6,732 nucleotides of DNA, from positions 1 to 6,732 of the forward strand of contig JALVYA010000211.1 of NCBI GenBank assembly GCA_027038095.1, given 5' to 3'. The stretch is from Archaeoglobaceae archaeon. GTDB lineage: Archaea; Halobacteriota; Archaeoglobi; Archaeoglobales; Archaeoglobaceae. The translations under genes and the position numbers were made by a program. Below, piece by piece: positions 5,242 to 6,732 of the stretch. The notes beneath the pieces were generated by a model. The model worked only from the letters and a program-made list of their open reading frames with translations. It was not told where the DNA came from and searched no databases. Numbering within the stretch: the first letter of the stretch is position 1; each line of letters begins with the position of its first letter.

Positions 5242-6732
5242 TTAAACCTCATAACTGTGTGTCTGCTGACACTGCTCATTGCTTCAGCCGTGGCTTTCGT
5301 TTCCAAAAAAGTATCGTACATTCTCTCCGCTGCAAGCAGCGTTTTGCTGATTTACCTTTCACTCACTGGAAAGTTCAATTCTCTGACTGACTACTTCATG
5401 TTAATTTCGTCCATAGTATTTCTGACTTCAAGTGTGTACTCAATAGGCTACGACAGGTACAGCAACAGGCTTTCGTCAGCATTCGCCCTGACAGTGGCTT
5501 CCATAGTTCTGATACTTATCAGTAAAGACGCCATAACTTTTCTCGTCGGATGGGAGGGTATGACCATAGCCTCTTATCTGGCAATGTCTTCGAAAAAGGA
5601 CAGTGGAAAAGCTGCCTACGCTTTCCTCGCTTTTGGTGAACTCAGTACTCTGCTCCTTATGATAGGCTTCGCTATTGGAATTGCAACCACTGGAAGCATA
5701 CACTTCAAAGACTGGAGCTACTCGTCCGCACTGAGCCTGATACTTCTCACGACCATAATCGGGTTTAGCATAAAGGCAGCAATATTTCCGTTCCACGTAT
5801 GGCTACCTCCAGCTCATACGGCAGCACCGTCAAACACGTCTGTGCTTCTGAGCTCCGTACTCACTTTAATGGGATTTTACGGGATTTTCAAAATGCTGAC
5901 AGTGGCCACGCCTCCGGTGTGGATGTCGGTACTGATTTTAATTCTTGGAGCTGTAACAGCAGCATCAGGTGCACTTTTCGCAGCAACTTCAGAAAGAGTG
6001 AAGGAGCTCCCGTCTTACAGCACCATAGAAAGCGATGGCATAATTTTCGTTTTGATTGGAGCGTATATAATTGCCGTACACAGCAACAACCAGTACTTAG
6101 CTGCGTTTTCCGTAATTTCAGCTCTGTTCTTCGCTTTCGCGCACAGCATAGCCAAAGCCACACTCTTTTCGGTATCCGGTCTTGTCGAAAGGTTTGGTTT
6201 GAAGTTTACTGACTTGCAGAGGGTAAGGCTGAGCCGGATGGCAGCTTTTGCAGGATGTATATCAGCTCTATCCCTTGCAGCAATTCCACCGTTTCCCGGA
6301 TTTCTGGCGGAGTGGATGGCTCTCGAAAGCCTGTTTCAGTCGTTTGAAATTCCAAACGTAGAGTACAGGATTCTGGTGCTGTTCGTGGGTGCGGTGGTCG
6401 CTCTTGCAGCGGGAATCAGCACCATATCCATGAGCAAAATCATATCGTTTGGCTTTCAGAGAACAGAAAAAGAGAAGCCGGGAGCTGTCGACCTCGGACT
6501 TGCAGGTTTGACGGGCGTACTCCTGCTGATAGGCGTAATTCCACAGCTCGTTCTGAAGTTCTACGCTCCGGTTGTAAAATCACTCTCCGGTATCAGCTCC
6601 AGTGCTTTCATAGGCGGCGCTCTCAGCATTCCAAGGGGTTTCCTTATTCTCTCAGGTAAAAACTTTGGATGCGTTTCGCCAACCTTCGTATTCGTGTTTC
6701 TGGTTGCCATTATCGCAGTTCTGCACGTTCTG
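5239..6732 (+). CDS. hyfB: Hydrogenase-4-type antiporter-like subunit B (HyfB/NuoL-like), incomplete at the 3' end
   Basis: An uninterrupted frame of 498 codons starts at GTG 5239 and runs off the window; full HyfB proteins have about 670 residues, so roughly the last quarter may be missing. It is a second Mrp/NuoL-type membrane subunit, expected to carry another ion channel. Visible family features: W-E in F-L-V-G-W-E-G-M-T-I-A-S-Y-L (E106, TM5), K179 in G-F-S-I-K-A-A-I-F-P-F-H-V-W-L-P, followed by P-A-H-T-A-A-P-S-N-T-S; K255 in V-K-E-L-P-S-Y-S-T-I-E, H302 and K306 in A-H-S-I-A-K-A-T-L-F, and E358 in F-P-G-F-L-A-E-W (TM12). The PAHTAAPSNTS variant and the E-S-D following S-Y-S-T-I are more like HyfB/HycC than like NuoL of respiratory complex I. 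It lies five bases after the small-subunit gene and is clearly in the same operon. Whether a NuoL-like lateral helix follows cannot be seen. Confidence 0.9.
   Translation, partial: MLNLITVCLLTLLIASAVAFVSKKVSYILSAASSVLLIYLSLTGKFNSLTDYFMLISSIVFLTSSVYSIGYDRYSNRLSSAFALTVASIVLILISKDAITFLVGWEGMTIASYLAMSSKKDSGKAAYAFLAFGELSTLLLMIGFAIGIATTGSIHFKDWSYSSALSLILLTTIIGFSIKAAIFPFHVWLPPAHTAAPSNTSVLLSSVLTLMGFYGIFKMLTVATPPVWMSVLILILGAVTAASGALFAATSERVKELPSYSTIESDGIIFVLIGAYIIAVHSNNQYLAAFSVISALFFAFAHSIAKATLFSVSGLVERFGLKFTDLQRVRLSRMAAFAGCISALSLAAIPPFPGFLAEWMALESLFQSFEIPNVEYRILVLFVGAVVALAAGISTISMSKIISFGFQRTEKEKPGAVDLGLAGLTGVLLLIGVIPQLVLKFYAPVVKSLSGISSSAFIGGALSIPRGFLILSGKNFGCVSPTFVFVFLVAIIAVLHVL

Noticed and set aside
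5799..6212. 137-codon + strand frame
   Set aside because: It is a shadow of the HyfB-like gene. The true frame, open from 5239 to the window end, carries the conserved WE, K-FPFHVWLP and H/K motifs.
380..6732. Respiratory complex I (Nuo/Fpo) or a Mrp antiporter operon
   Set aside because: Subunit order, the HyfE-specific protein, the ferredoxin-NuoB fusion and HyfB/HyfF-type motifs point to the hydrogenase-4/Ehr group; NuoJ, separate NuoC and NuoD, and MrpE/F/G-like genes are absent.

Overview
This window looks like chromosomal DNA from a thermophilic euryarchaeon. The grounds are a TATA-type promoter with a purine-rich element in front of it, oligo-T tracts instead of a hairpin terminator, strong GGAGGTGAT-type ribosome binding sites, GTG and TTG starts, and arginine coded mostly by AGA/AGG with isoleucine often ATA. 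Archaeoglobales (Archaeoglobus, Ferroglobus, Geoglobus) would fit, but that is inference from style, not a match I could run.

Layout, all on the + strand. Positions 1-236 hold the 3' end of a small acidic protein resembling the amphi-Trp domain family. Positions 237-310 are an AT-rich gap with T tracts and then a TATA box. Positions 313-358 match the fluoride riboswitch (crcB RNA) aptamer in both helices, in the pseudoknot and at the fluoride-site nucleotides. Directly behind it a tightly packed operon begins and runs off the 3' edge: a NuoH/HyfC-like membrane subunit (380-1327), a HyfE-like subunit (1330-1956), a HyfF-like antiporter-type subunit (1961-3304), a hydrogenase-4/complex-I large-subunit homologue (3301-4587), a ferredoxin-NuoB fused small subunit (4592-5233), and a HyfB/NuoL-like antiporter-type subunit (5239 to the window end, incomplete). 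Gaps between genes are 2-5 nt, or a 4-nt overlap.

Together the genes encode an energy-converting, hydrogenase-4-like membrane complex. Both antiporter-like subunits keep the charged residues of the ion path, and the small subunit keeps all four ligands of the proximal N2-type cluster. The large subunit has lost three of the four [NiFe]-ligand cysteines (CxxC became CGTY; the C-terminal DPCxxC is gone), so it should not be a hydrogenase. That places it with the 'energy-converting hydrogenase-related' (Ehr-type) complexes of unknown substrate.

The notable result is the combination: a cofactor-less, ion-translocating Hyf/Ehr-like complex whose first gene sits behind a fluoride aptamer. A 10-bp alternative helix (320-329 with 370-379) would bury the ribosome binding site when the aptamer is unfolded, which predicts that fluoride turns translation on. 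A role in coping with fluoride/HF stress, such as proton extrusion or energising fluoride export, is my inference.
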